Below are positions 16,375-25,779 of a DNA stretch of 64,000 bases, one piece after another (position 1 is the stretch's first letter; each line of letters starts with the position of its first letter). The stretch comes from Falsiroseomonas sp051433195. GTDB lineage: Bacteria > Pseudomonadota > Alphaproteobacteria > Acetobacterales > Acetobacteraceae. The position numbers and the translations under genes were made by a program. The stretch is taken from NCBI RefSeq assembly GCF_051433195.1, contig NZ_JBHMFT010000002.1, forward strand, positions 62,001 to 126,000, written 5' to 3'. The notes under the pieces are model-generated. The model was given only the letters and a program-made list of their open reading frames with translations. It made no database searches and had not been told where the DNA came from.

Positions 16375-17842
16375 CCTGCCACCCCTCCACCCGCAGCTGC
16401 GCGCCAAGGCCGCGCAGCAGCTCCTCCACCGGCACGATCTCCCCCATATGCCCGCCGAGCCGTTCGTACAGTGCGCGCGGCAGCGTGAATTCGATGGGGG
16501 CAACGAGCGCCGGGGTCGGCACGAAGCCGAAGGCGCGCTTCGGCAGGCGCAGCACATCCGCCATCACGGTGATGCCGCCGCCGGGCCACAGATACACCGG
16601 CGCGCCGCCCATGGTGACGCGCGTCTCGCCGCTGGCGACGCTGCGCGTCAGCAGCACGGGATTTTCCGTGACACCGGCGCGCAGCGAGCCGCCGGCGCCC
16701 GCCATGAAGATGACGGTGCAGAGCGAGGGTTCGCAATTCTCGCCGATCCGCTCGACAACCTTCGCGACATCCGCCGGCATCTCCGCCGGAATTGGCCGAA
16801 GCTGGTCGTCCAGCACGCACCACAGCGCATCCTCCCCGGTGGTGGAGGTCAGCAGCAGGCGCAGCCCCGGCCAGGCCACCGCCGGGTCGATCTTCTCGAT
16901 GATCGACAGCGGATCGCTGATATCCGTCCCGCCCCAGCCCAGCCCCGGCTGCGCCACCTGGAAATACCGCCCGGGTGTGGAACGCCGGCCGCGCAGGCGG
17001 ATGCCGGTGGGCCGCATGCCGAGCACCTTGCCGGCCTGGTGTTCCGACAGCACGCCGGTGATGTGGTCGTCCACCACGATCACCTCATCCGCGTGGCCGA
17101 GCCATTGCTGCGCGAAGATGCCAATGGTGGCGCTGCCGCAGCCGACGCGCATGCGCTGTTCCGGCTTGCCATCCACCACCGGCGCCTGGCCTGCCTGCAC
17201 CCGTACCGCATGCCCGCCATCGATGGCGAGTTCCACCGCATCCCCGCCGCACAGCTTCAGCAGCGTGTCGCAGGTGGTGGTGCCTTCCCGCTTGCTGCCG
17301 CCCGTCAGGTGCCGCACGCCGCCGAGCGACAGCATCTGGCTACCGTATTCGGCGGTGGTGACGTGGCCGACCTGTTCGCCGTTGCAGCGCACCGCCGCGG
17401 CTTCCGGGCCCAGGTGCCGGTCGGTGTCGATCTTCACCTTGACGCCGCAGTAGCTGAAGATTCCCTCCGTCACGATGGTGACGGTATCCACCCCCGCATG
17501 GCTGCCGCCGACGATGAAGGGCGCCGGCTTGTAGTCCGGATAGGTGGTGCCGGCGCCGATGCCGGTGACGAAGGCGCGGGACGGGTCGAGCAACTGCCCA
17601 TCCCAACCGGCCTCGGCGAAGGGCACCACCGGCGCGCCGCTTTCCACCGCCCGCGCCAGCGCCACCGCCTGGTCGGTGCGCACCAGCTGCCCGTCCTCGT
17701 TGGCATAGCGCGAACAGGCGCCGCTGCGGCCGGGGCGGATGCGGCACAGCACCGGGCAGGCATCGCAGCGCACGATGCCCAGGTCGCCCTCCGCCGCGCC
17801 GAATTTTCGCGAGCGTGCCTCCGGGCTGGTGTGGTCGCTCAT
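16346..17842 (-). CDS. 6-hydroxynicotinate reductase-like iron-sulfur protein
   Basis: A 498-residue protein. Near the N terminus C26, C29, C33 and C43 (CDACPVLCRIRPGRSGAC) form a probable Fe-S cluster site. The remainder includes FIVGGSHAGVDTVTIVTEG, GKVLGMRPTGIRLRGRR and TSTTGEDALW. It resembles proteins annotated as 6-hydroxynicotinate reductase, which in anaerobic nicotinate breakdown reduces 6-hydroxynicotinate to the 1,4,5,6-tetrahydro-6-oxo acid. The molybdenum hydroxylase genes directly upstream could make such a hydroxylated ring. ATGA (17839-17842) couples it to the fused hydroxylase subunit. The actual substrate is not proven. Confidence 0.75.
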   Translation of the reverse strand: MSDHTSPEARSRKFGAAEGDLGIVRCDACPVLCRIRPGRSGACSRYANEDGQLVRTDQAVALARAVESGAPVVPFAEAGWDGQLLDPSRAFVTGIGAGTTYPDYKPAPFIVGGSHAGVDTVTIVTEGIFSYCGVKVKIDTDRHLGPEAAAVRCNGEQVGHVTTAEYGSQMLSLGGVRHLTGGSKREGTTTCDTLLKLCGGDAVELAIDGGHAVRVQAGQAPVVDGKPEQRMRVGCGSATIGIFAQQWLGHADEVIVVDDHITGVLSEHQAGKVLGMRPTGIRLRGRRSTPGRYFQVAQPGLGWGGTDISDPLSIIEKIDPAVAWPGLRLLLTSTTGEDALWCVLDDQLRPIPAEMPADVAKVVERIGENCEPSLCTVIFMAGAGGSLRAGVTENPVLLTRSVASGETRVTMGGAPVYLWPGGGITVMADVLRLPKRAFGFVPTPALVAPIEFTLPRALYERLGGHMGEIVPVEELLRGLGAQLRVEGWQDGNPWPFPG

Positions 17843-20526
17843 GCCCGCAGCGCCTCCCACAGCCGGTGCGGCAGCACGGGCACCTGGCGCATCGTCACGC
17901 CGGTGGCGTGGCGGATGGCGGACAGGATGGCGGGCGCGGTCGGCACCAGCGCCGGCTCGCCGACACCTTTTGCCCCGTACGGACCTTCGGGCTCGGGGTC
18001 CTCGATCAGGTGAACCTTGATCTCCGGCACGTCGCCCGCGGTCGGGATCAGGTAGTCGTGCAGGTTCTCGGTGCGGCCCGGGATGAACTCCTCCATCAGC
18101 GCCAGGCCGAGGCCCTGGGCGATGCCGCCATGGATCTGGCCCAGCACCAGGGTCGGGTTGATGGCGCGGCCGACATCCTGCGCCGCGACGATGCGGCGCA
18201 CCTTCACGGTGCCCAGCGCGGTATCCACCGCCACCAGCGCGATCTGCGCGGCGAAGCCGTAGGTGGCGTAGGGCGTGCCCTGGCCATCCGCATCCAGCGC
18301 CGTGGTCGGCGGGTCGTAGCGGCCCTGGCCTTCCAGCTCGGCCTCCAGCGCGGTCAGGTCGATCACCCGCGCCTCGCCGACGCGCAGCCGCGTGCCCTCC
18401 AGCACCAGCCGCGCATCCTCGCCCGCATTGGCCAGCGCCAGGATGCGGCGGCGCAGGTCGAGCCCGGCCTCCATCGCCGCGCGGCCACTCACGAAAGTCT
18501 GGCGGGATGCGCTGGTCTTGCCGGCATCCGGCGTCAGCGCCGTATCGCCCAGCACGAAGCGGAATTTCTCCAATGGCAGTCCCACCGCATCGGCGCAGAT
18601 CTGTGCCATCACCGTGATGCTGCCCTGTCCGATATCGACGGCACCGTTGAACAGGGTCAGCGCCCCGTCCCGCCCCAGCGTGACCCGCATGCGGGAGGGA
18701 TTGGACATGCTGGTATTGCCGCAGCCATACCACATGCAGGCGATGCCGGCGCCGAGCCGCAGCCGTGGCGCATCCACGTTGTACGCGGCGACTTCGGCCA
18801 GCATCGCCTCCCACCCCGGCTTCAGCGCATCCAGGCATTCCGGCAGCCCGGCCGAGGCTTGCAGCACCTGGCCGCTATGCGTCGCATCGCCGCGCCCGAT
18901 GGCGTTGCGGCGCCGGATTTCCCACCGGTCCAGCCCGAGCTGTGCCGCCAGGTCATCCACCAGCGACTCCGTCGCGATCGCCGCCTGCGGCACGCCAAAC
19001 CCGCGAAACGCGCCGGCGGGGGTGTCGTTGGTGTAGAGGGCCCGGGCCCGGTTGCGCAGGTTGGCGATGCGGTAGGGACCGCCGGCGTGTACCGGCACGC
19101 GATTGGCAACCGTGGCGCCCCAGCTGGCATAGGCCCCGGTGTTGAAATCGGCGTCCATCTCGTAGCTGGTGAAGTGGCCCTCCGCATCCGCCGACATCCG
19201 CGCGCTGATCGCCGCCGGGTGCCGCTTGGTGGTGGAGGCCATGCTCTCGGCCCGCGAATACACCATCCGCACCGGCCGCCCGACCTTGCGCGCGGCCACG
19301 GCCAGCAGCGGCTGCACGGAGACATCCAGCTTGCCGCCGAAGCCGCCGCCGCAGGCGCTCGGGATGATGCGCACCGCGCCTTCGGCCACGCCCAGCACGC
19401 GCGCCGTTTCCTCCCGGTCCATGTAGGGCGCCTGGGTGCAGGCGAAGACCGTCATGCCGTCCTCGGTGGGGAAGGCGTGGCCGGCCTCGGGTTCGATGTA
19501 GGCGTGCTCGACGAAGCCGGTGCGGAAATCTCCCTCGGCTGTCACGAAGCCGGGCGCGACGCTGCCGCGCTTCAGGCGGCCCTCGACCAGCAGGTTGCCC
19601 GGCGCGTGGCCGTGCAACTGTGGCGCACCCGACGCCCGCGCGGCTTCCGTGCCATGCAGCGCGGGCAGGGGGTGCCAGGTGATCGGCAGGTCCGCATCCC
19701 GCACCGCCGCCACGGCGTCACGAGTCCCGACCAGCCCAAGCACCGCCTCGCCACGGAAGCGCACGAGGCCCTCCGCGAAGACCGGCTGGTCCTTCAGGTT
19801 CGGCATGATGCCGAAGGCATTGAGGCCCGGCACGTCGGCGGCCGTCAGGATGGCCTCCAGCCCCAGCCGCGCCGCATCCAGCGCCCCGAGTTCGAAGCGT
19901 GCGCTGGCATGCGGCGACCGCACCACGCGCAGCCACAGCGCGTCCATCGGCGCGGCATCGGCGCCGAAGCGGTCCGTGCCATCCAGCTTCGCCACGCCAT
20001 CCAGCCGCGCCACATCGGCGCCGACCGCAGCGCCCACCTGCGGCATCGGCGCCGCTGGCGTGCCGCCGCGTGCCGCATCCAGCACCGCATCGAGGATCTT
20101 CACATAGCCCGTGCAGCGGCACAGCACGCCACCCAGCGCATCCCGCACCGCCGGCCGATCCGGCGACGCATCCCGCAGCAGCAGATGCGCCGCCGCCATC
20201 AGCATCCCCGGCGAGCAGATGCCGCATTGCGCCGCGCCATGCGCCAGGAAGGCCGCGCGCAGCCGCGCCAGCACCGCACCAACTTCGCCGGAAATCGCTT
20301 CCACCGTGGCAATGTCGGCGCCCGCCGCCTGGGCGCTCGGGATCAGGCAGGCGCAGGCCTGGGCGCCGTCCACCAGCACGGTGCAGGCGCCGCAATCGCC
20401 GGCGTTGCAGCCCTCCTTCGTGCCGGTCAGGCCGAGCCGTTCGCGCAGCGTATCCGACAGCGGCGCGAAGGGCGGCGCGGTGACGGTGCAGGATGCGCCG
20501 TTCAGCGTGAAGGCGAGGTCGATCAT
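17839..20526 (-). CDS. fused 2Fe-2S / molybdopterin subunit of a xanthine-dehydrogenase-family hydroxylase
   Basis: An 895-residue protein in which the small iron-sulfur subunit is joined to the large molybdenum subunit. The plant-type cluster uses C40, C45, C48 and C60; the second cluster is CGICSPGM with CRCTGY (residues ~100-137). The molybdopterin part has GGGFGGK, AGAFRGFGVPQ and a C-terminal KGVGEPALVPTAPAI with the catalytic Glu. This arrangement recalls Desulfovibrio aldehyde oxidoreductase. It should hydroxylate an N-heterocycle or aldehyde with water as oxygen donor. The FAD subunit gene lies immediately upstream, sharing one base (TGATG). Confidence 0.88.
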   Translation of the reverse strand: MIDLAFTLNGASCTVTAPPFAPLSDTLRERLGLTGTKEGCNAGDCGACTVLVDGAQACACLIPSAQAAGADIATVEAISGEVGAVLARLRAAFLAHGAAQCGICSPGMLMAAAHLLLRDASPDRPAVRDALGGVLCRCTGYVKILDAVLDAARGGTPAAPMPQVGAAVGADVARLDGVAKLDGTDRFGADAAPMDALWLRVVRSPHASARFELGALDAARLGLEAILTAADVPGLNAFGIMPNLKDQPVFAEGLVRFRGEAVLGLVGTRDAVAAVRDADLPITWHPLPALHGTEAARASGAPQLHGHAPGNLLVEGRLKRGSVAPGFVTAEGDFRTGFVEHAYIEPEAGHAFPTEDGMTVFACTQAPYMDREETARVLGVAEGAVRIIPSACGGGFGGKLDVSVQPLLAVAARKVGRPVRMVYSRAESMASTTKRHPAAISARMSADAEGHFTSYEMDADFNTGAYASWGATVANRVPVHAGGPYRIANLRNRARALYTNDTPAGAFRGFGVPQAAIATESLVDDLAAQLGLDRWEIRRRNAIGRGDATHSGQVLQASAGLPECLDALKPGWEAMLAEVAAYNVDAPRLRLGAGIACMWYGCGNTSMSNPSRMRVTLGRDGALTLFNGAVDIGQGSITVMAQICADAVGLPLEKFRFVLGDTALTPDAGKTSASRQTFVSGRAAMEAGLDLRRRILALANAGEDARLVLEGTRLRVGEARVIDLTALEAELEGQGRYDPPTTALDADGQGTPYATYGFAAQIALVAVDTALGTVKVRRIVAAQDVGRAINPTLVLGQIHGGIAQGLGLALMEEFIPGRTENLHDYLIPTAGDVPEIKVHLIEDPEPEGPYGAKGVGEPALVPTAPAILSAIRHATGVTMRQVPVLPHRLWEALRA

Positions 20527-21365
20527 CACAACGCCTCCAGCAGGTCCCGCAGCAGCACCAGCGCCGCGTCGCGGCGATAGGCGGCGCTGGCGCGGATATC
20601 GTCGATCGGCGCCAGGTTTTCGAGATGCGCCGGCTGCGGCACCCCGGCCGCATCCCGCAGCGCCACGCCCGACAGCGCCGCCTCCAGCCCCGGCAGCCGC
20701 TGCGCCACCGCCGAACAGGCGCCGAGCGCGATGCGCGCCGTGGTGATGCGCCCCGCCGCATCCGTGGCCACCACACCGGCCGCCATGGCGATGGAGATCA
20801 CCAGGTAGTGCCGCGCGCCCAGCTTGCGGAAGGCCCCGCGCCCGCCATCCAGCCGCGGCACCAGCAGCGCCGTCACCAGTTCGTCCGCCGCCAGTGCCGT
20901 GGCGCGGTAGCCCGTGACGAAGTCTGCCAAAGGCAGCACCCGCACGCCGCGCGGTGAAGCGAGTTCCACCGACGCGTCCAGCGCCAGCAGGTTCGGGATG
21001 CCATCCCCGGCCGGGGAGGCGGTGACCAGGTTGCCCACCAACGTGCCGCGGTTCTGCACCTGCATCCCGCCGATTTCGCGCGAAGCCGCGCGCAGCCCGT
21101 CGAAGACCGGCGGCAGCGCCGCCTGCATCAGCGCGGTCCAGGTCACCAGGCAGCCGATGCGCCAGCCCTGCGTCGTCGCCTCGATGCGGTCCAGGCCGTG
21201 TATGGCGGTTAGGTCCAGCACGTCCCGATGCGTCGGGTCGCCCCAGGCGGCGCGCGCGGTGCGGGCGGGGAAGATGTCGGTGCCGCCGGCCAGCACGGCC
21301 ACGTCCCGCGCGGCACGGATGGCCAGGGCTTCCTGCAGCGTCGCGGGGCGATGGTAGGCCGTCAT
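20526..21365 (-). CDS. FAD-binding (CoxM-like) subunit of the molybdenum hydroxylase
   Basis: A 279-residue FAD_binding_5/CO-dehydrogenase flavoprotein C-type protein. FAD-contact motifs are VAVLAGGTDIFP and NRGTLVGNLVTASPAGDGIP. It accepts electrons from the 2Fe-2S centres of the fused subunit. I chose the ATG at 21365 because it overlaps the hyuB stop as ATGA; a GTG two codons upstream is the alternative. Its stop shares one base with the start of the fused subunit, so both subunits should be made together. Confidence 0.88.
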   Translation of the reverse strand: MTAYHRPATLQEALAIRAARDVAVLAGGTDIFPARTARAAWGDPTHRDVLDLTAIHGLDRIEATTQGWRIGCLVTWTALMQAALPPVFDGLRAASREIGGMQVQNRGTLVGNLVTASPAGDGIPNLLALDASVELASPRGVRVLPLADFVTGYRATALAADELVTALLVPRLDGGRGAFRKLGARHYLVISIAMAAGVVATDAAGRITTARIALGACSAVAQRLPGLEAALSGVALRDAAGVPQPAHLENLAPIDDIRASAAYRRDAALVLLRDLLEAL

Positions 21366-23035
21366 CCCCACAGCGCCTTGGCCTGTTCGGCGGTGTAGTA
21401 GCCGCGCCGGACGTCCTGCGCGACCAGCGCCGGGTCGCGGTCGCGCGGGTTGCCATAGCCGCCGCCGCCCGGCGTCATCACCTCCACCCGGTCGCCCGGC
21501 TGCATCCGCAGGCCCTGGTCCTTGGACAGGTGCAGCGGGATGGTGGTGGTGCCGCCGCGATGCAGCTTCACCACGTTGGGCGCGCCGTCGCCACCGCCGA
21601 GCACGCCGGGCGGGCCGAAGCGGCCATGGTCCATCACGAAGCTCGCCTTGGCCTCCCCGCGCAGCAACTCCACCTCGTAATGTACGCCGAATCCGCCGCG
21701 CCGCATTCCCGCGCCGCCGGAGCCTTCGCGCAACGCGAAGCGGCGGAACAGCACGGGGTAGTACTGTTCTATGACTTCCACCGGCGCTGTCTTGCTGATG
21801 CCGATGGTGGAACAGCCATTCGTCAACCCATCCGCGCCCTGCGTGCCGCCATAGCCGCCGCCGGTGATCTGGTACATCACGTAGCCGGCGTTACGCGCCG
21901 GATCGAAGCCGCCGAGTGCGAAATTGCCGGAAGTGCCGGCCGGTGCCGCCCAGACCTCGCCAGGCAGCGCCTGCACGATGGCGAGGAACACCGCCTCCGC
22001 GATGCGCTGCGAAACCTCCGCCGCGCAGCCGGAGACCGGGCGCGGGTAGCGGGCATCGAGGAAGGTGCCTTCCGGCCGCAGCACGCGCAGCGGCGCGAAG
22101 GTACCGGCGTTGATCGGCACGTCCGGGAAGATGTGCTTCATCGCGAGATAGACGGCCGAACAGGTCGTGGCCCAGACCGAGTTCATCGGCCCCTGGCAGG
22201 GCGGGGAGGAGCCGGACAGGTCGAAGACCAACTCATCGCCCTGCCGTGTCACCACCAGCGATATGCGCAGCGGCGCGTCCACCACGCCATCGGAATCGAC
22301 GAACGTCTCGGCGAGATAGACCCCATCCGGAATACGCCGGATCTCCGCCAGCATGCGTTCCGCCGCGCGCGCGCGGATGCCGGCGATGGCATCGCGCAGC
22401 GTTTCGGCACCGTAGCGCGCCACCATTTCGTTCAATCGGGACTCGCCCACCAGCAGCGCCGCGGCCTGCGCCTTGATGTCGCCGATGCGCTGGTCGGCGA
22501 CGCGGATGTTGGACTGGATGATCGACAGGATCTCGCGGTCCAGCACGCCCCGCTTGAACAGCTTCACGGGAGGCAGCCGCAGGCCCTCCTGCTCGACCTC
22601 CGTCGCATGCGCCGAGAACCCGCCCGGCACCATGCCACCGATGTCCGGCCAGTGCCCGGTGTTCTGCAACCAGCAGAACAGCGCACCATCGACGAAGAAC
22701 GGCCGGGCGAAGCGCACATCCATCAGATGCGTGCCCCCGAGATACGGGTCGTTGACGATGTAGACGTCGCCCGGCTCCGGCGCCGCCACAGCGCCTTCCC
22801 CGATCAACCGCACCAGATGCGCCGCCGAATGCGCCATGGTGCCGACGAAGACCGGCAGGCCGAGTTCGCCCTGCGCGATCAGCGCGCCATCCTCCGCCGC
22901 GTAGATGCCGTCCGACCGGTCATCCGCCTCCGCGATGACGGGCGAGAAGGCGGCGCGGGAGAAGGCGATGTCCATCTCGTTGCAGACCTGCTGCAACCCG
23001 GCCTGGATCACCGCCATCGTCAGGGCATCCGTCAT
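21362..23035 (-). CDS. hyuB: hydantoinase B / oxoprolinase family subunit
   Basis: A 557-residue HyuB-family protein with AEADDRSDGIYAAEDGALIAQGE, NDPYLGGTHLMDVR and the C-terminal GDRVEVMTPGGGGYGNP. With HyuA it forms an ATP-dependent hydrolase that opens cyclic amides (hydantoins, 5-oxoproline), or an acetone-carboxylase-like enzyme. In this operon it could open the lactam ring made by hydroxylation and reduction. It is coupled by ATGA to hyuA upstream and to the FAD subunit gene downstream. Confidence 0.88.
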   Translation of the reverse strand: MTDALTMAVIQAGLQQVCNEMDIAFSRAAFSPVIAEADDRSDGIYAAEDGALIAQGELGLPVFVGTMAHSAAHLVRLIGEGAVAAPEPGDVYIVNDPYLGGTHLMDVRFARPFFVDGALFCWLQNTGHWPDIGGMVPGGFSAHATEVEQEGLRLPPVKLFKRGVLDREILSIIQSNIRVADQRIGDIKAQAAALLVGESRLNEMVARYGAETLRDAIAGIRARAAERMLAEIRRIPDGVYLAETFVDSDGVVDAPLRISLVVTRQGDELVFDLSGSSPPCQGPMNSVWATTCSAVYLAMKHIFPDVPINAGTFAPLRVLRPEGTFLDARYPRPVSGCAAEVSQRIAEAVFLAIVQALPGEVWAAPAGTSGNFALGGFDPARNAGYVMYQITGGGYGGTQGADGLTNGCSTIGISKTAPVEVIEQYYPVLFRRFALREGSGGAGMRRGGFGVHYEVELLRGEAKASFVMDHGRFGPPGVLGGGDGAPNVVKLHRGGTTTIPLHLSKDQGLRMQPGDRVEVMTPGGGGYGNPRDRDPALVAQDVRRGYYTAEQAKALWG

Positions 23036-25062
23036 GGCAGCACCGCGATTCGCAGATTGCCGATGGCATCGACCACCGCCTCGGACCTTGGCTCCAGCAC
23101 CGTCGTCGCATCGGCCTGCTGGATGATGGCGGGACCCGCGATGCGCGCGCCTTCCGCCAGCTTTTCGCGCTGCCAGATCACGGCCTGGTGCCAGGCGCCC
23201 TCCGCATACAGCGCGCGTTCGCCGACCCGCGCATCGCCGTGGCGTGCGGCAGGATCGAGCAGCGCGGAAAGCGGGAAGGCATGGCGGCGGCCGATGACGG
23301 TGGTCAGCAAATTCACCAGCACGGCGCGGATCTCCGGCAGATGCACCTGGAAGCGGGCGAAATACGCCGCCTCGAAGGCCGCCTGGATTTCGGCGCGCGC
23401 CATGTCCGGGCGGGGCAGGGCGACGCGGATCAGGTGGGTCTGGCCGCGGAACTGCATGTCCGCCGCGTGCAGCACCTCCGTCCGCTCCACCTCGCCGCTG
23501 TCCGCCAGCACCACGGCCAGCGCGCGGTCGCGCTGTGCGGCCAGGGTCTGCGCGATCTCGTCCTCGGCGATGTCGTCCAGCCCGCGGTTCAGCGTGTTCA
23601 CCGCATCCTGCCGCAAATCGGCCACCAGGCAGCCCAGCGCATTGGTCAGCCCCGGCCGCGCCGGCACCAGCACCATCGGGATGCCGATCTCCCGCGCCAG
23701 CGCCACCGCATGCAGCGGCCCGGCGCCGCCGAAGGCGAACAGGCAGAAGTCGCGCGGATCATGCCCGCGCGACAGCGAGACCAGCCGGATGGCCCCCGTC
23801 ATGTGCACGTTGCCCAGCCGCAGCGTCGCCTCGGCGGCCTGCTCCACGCTCATCCCCAATGGCTCGCCGATCTCCCGCGCAAACGCCTCCCGCACCCGTT
23901 CCATCGGCACCGCGTCGCGCACTGCGAGCAGCCGCGCCGGGTCGAGCCGGCCCAGCACCAGATTCGCATCCGTGATGGTGGGCCGCGTGCCGCCGCGCCC
24001 GAAGCAGATCGGCCCCGGCAGGCTGCCGGCGCTTTCCGGCCCCACCCGCAGCATCCCCGCCCGGTCCAGGCCCGCGATCGACCCGCCGCCGGCGCCGACG
24101 GTCCGCACATCCACCATCGGCAGGTGGATCGGCAGGCCGTAGGCGATCGACAGTTCCGCCGAAACCTCCGGCACCCCGCCGGCGATCAGCGCGACGTCGG
24201 TGGAGGTGCCGCCCATGTCGTAGGTGATGGCGTGGCCCAGCCCGGACTGCACCAGCGTCGCCGCCGCCGCCATGACGCCGGAGGCGGGTCCGGACATCAC
24301 GGTCTTCGCCGCCTCCCGCGCCACGAGCTTCGCGGACACGGTGCCGCCATTGCCGTTCATCACCAGCAGGTCGCGCCGGTGGCCGCGTGCCGCCAGTTCG
24401 GCCTGCAGGCGCGTGATGTAGCGATCCAGCACCGGCTGCACCGCCGCGTTCACGGCGGCCGTGGTGCCGCGCTCGTATTCGCGGAACTCGGACAGCAGCT
24501 CGTGCCCCAGCGTGACATAGGCGTTCGGCCAGATGTCCCGGGCAATCTCGCCGGCGCTGCGTTCATGCGCGGGGTTGGCGTAGGCGTGCAGGAAATGCAC
24601 CACCAGCGCCTCGCAGCCCTCGGCCAGCAGCGCATGCACCTCCCTCGCCACCGCCGCCTCATCGAGCGGCGTCACCACGCCGCCGCGCGCATCCATGCGT
24701 TCCGGCACCTCCCGCCGCCATTCGCGCGGCACCAGCGGCTCGAACCCGCCGGTCATGCCATAGGCGTGCGGCCGGGTGCGGCGCCCGAGTTCCAGCACGT
24801 CCCGGAATCCCTCGGTGGTGATCAGCCCGACCTTGGCCAGCTTGCGTTCCAGCACCGCGTTCGTCGTCGCCGTGGTGCCGTGGATGATCAGGTCGAGCCC
24901 GGCCGGCGTCGCCCCCGCCGCCTCGATCGCCGCCAGCACGCCATCCGCCTGGTTCGGCGACGTGGTCGGCACCTTGGCCAGCGCGACCGAGCCATCGGCG
25001 CGTTGCAGCAGCAAATCGGTAAAAGTGCCGCCGACATCGATGCCGGCCGTGATCCGCGCCAT
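23032..25062 (-). CDS. hyuA: hydantoinase A / oxoprolinase family subunit
   Basis: A 676-residue HyuA-family protein with an actin-like ATPase fold. The phosphate loop GIDVGGTFTD is at residues ~7-16, followed by HGTTATTNAVLERK, VMNGNGGTVSAK and ITYDMGGTSTDVALI. It supplies ATP-driven activation for ring opening by the HyuB partner. Its start is 3 bases from the end of the LivF gene, so the catabolic genes follow the transporter genes in one transcript. Confidence 0.88.
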   Translation of the reverse strand: MARITAGIDVGGTFTDLLLQRADGSVALAKVPTTSPNQADGVLAAIEAAGATPAGLDLIIHGTTATTNAVLERKLAKVGLITTEGFRDVLELGRRTRPHAYGMTGGFEPLVPREWRREVPERMDARGGVVTPLDEAAVAREVHALLAEGCEALVVHFLHAYANPAHERSAGEIARDIWPNAYVTLGHELLSEFREYERGTTAAVNAAVQPVLDRYITRLQAELAARGHRRDLLVMNGNGGTVSAKLVAREAAKTVMSGPASGVMAAAATLVQSGLGHAITYDMGGTSTDVALIAGGVPEVSAELSIAYGLPIHLPMVDVRTVGAGGGSIAGLDRAGMLRVGPESAGSLPGPICFGRGGTRPTITDANLVLGRLDPARLLAVRDAVPMERVREAFAREIGEPLGMSVEQAAEATLRLGNVHMTGAIRLVSLSRGHDPRDFCLFAFGGAGPLHAVALAREIGIPMVLVPARPGLTNALGCLVADLRQDAVNTLNRGLDDIAEDEIAQTLAAQRDRALAVVLADSGEVERTEVLHAADMQFRGQTHLIRVALPRPDMARAEIQAAFEAAYFARFQVHLPEIRAVLVNLLTTVIGRRHAFPLSALLDPAARHGDARVGERALYAEGAWHQAVIWQREKLAEGARIAGPAIIQQADATTVLEPRSEAVVDAIGNLRIAVLP

Positions 25063-25065
25063 CGC

Positions 25066-25779
25066 CTACACCGTCAGGTAGGTGGTGCGGATGGCCTCGT
25101 CGGCCTCCAGCGCCGCCATGCTGCCGGCGAAGCGGATGCTGCCCTTCTCGATGACGTAGGCGCGGTCCGACACGGCTGCGGCGAAGTCCAGGCTCTGTTC
25201 GGAGAGCAGCACGGCCAGCCCTTCCTCCTTCATCCGCAGCACCGCTTCCGCCATCAACTCCACGATCACCGGTGCCAGGCCTTCCGAGGGTTCGTCCAGC
25301 AGCACCGCATCCGGGTTGCCCATCAGCGTGCGCGCGATGGTCAGCATCTGCTGCTCGCCGCCCGACATGGCGGCCGCCCGCCGCCCGCGCATTTCCGCCA
25401 GGTTGGGGAAGATCTCGTAGAGCCGTTCCACGGTCCACGCCGCGCGTCCGCCGCGTGCCGCGCGCCGGCCCACCTCCAGGTTCTCCGCCACCGTCAGGTC
25501 GGTGAAGATGCGCCGGTCCTCCGGCACGTAGCCGAGGCCGGCGCGGGCGATGCGGTAGGGCGCCCAGCCGGTGATGTCGGCGCCGGCGAAGCGCACCTGG
25601 CCGGACCGTGGCGGCAGCATCCCCATAATCGCCTTCAGCGTGGTGGACTTGCCCGCGCCGTTGCGCCCCATCAGCGCCGCGACCTCGCCGCGATGCAACG
25701 AAAGGTCGACGCCGAACAGCACCTCCGCCGGCCCGTAGCCCGCGGTCACGCCGGACAGTTCCAGCACCGGCTCAGCCAT
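25066..25779 (-). CDS. livF: branched-chain-type ABC transporter ATP-binding protein LivF
   Basis: A 237-residue ATPase with Walker A GRNGAGKS, signature MSGGEQQMLTIARTL, Walker B DAVLLDEPSEGLAP and the LivF-typical YVPEDRRIFTDLTV. It powers uptake with LivG through the fused LivHM channel. It overlaps the LivG gene by 8 bases and lies directly ahead of hyuA. In this setting the cargo is probably the ring compound or its precursor, not an amino acid. Confidence 0.92.
   Translation of the reverse strand: MAEPVLELSGVTAGYGPAEVLFGVDLSLHRGEVAALMGRNGAGKSTTLKAIMGMLPPRSGQVRFAGADITGWAPYRIARAGLGYVPEDRRIFTDLTVAENLEVGRRAARGGRAAWTVERLYEIFPNLAEMRGRRAAAMSGGEQQMLTIARTLMGNPDAVLLDEPSEGLAPVIVELMAEAVLRMKEEGLAVLLSEQSLDFAAAVSDRAYVIEKGSIRFAGSMAALEADEAIRTTYLTV

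Noticed and set aside
17815..20580. Long plus-strand open frame opposite the molybdenum hydroxylase gene
   Set aside because: Composition is a Gln/Arg/His-rich antisense shadow of a conserved gene, with no family match.
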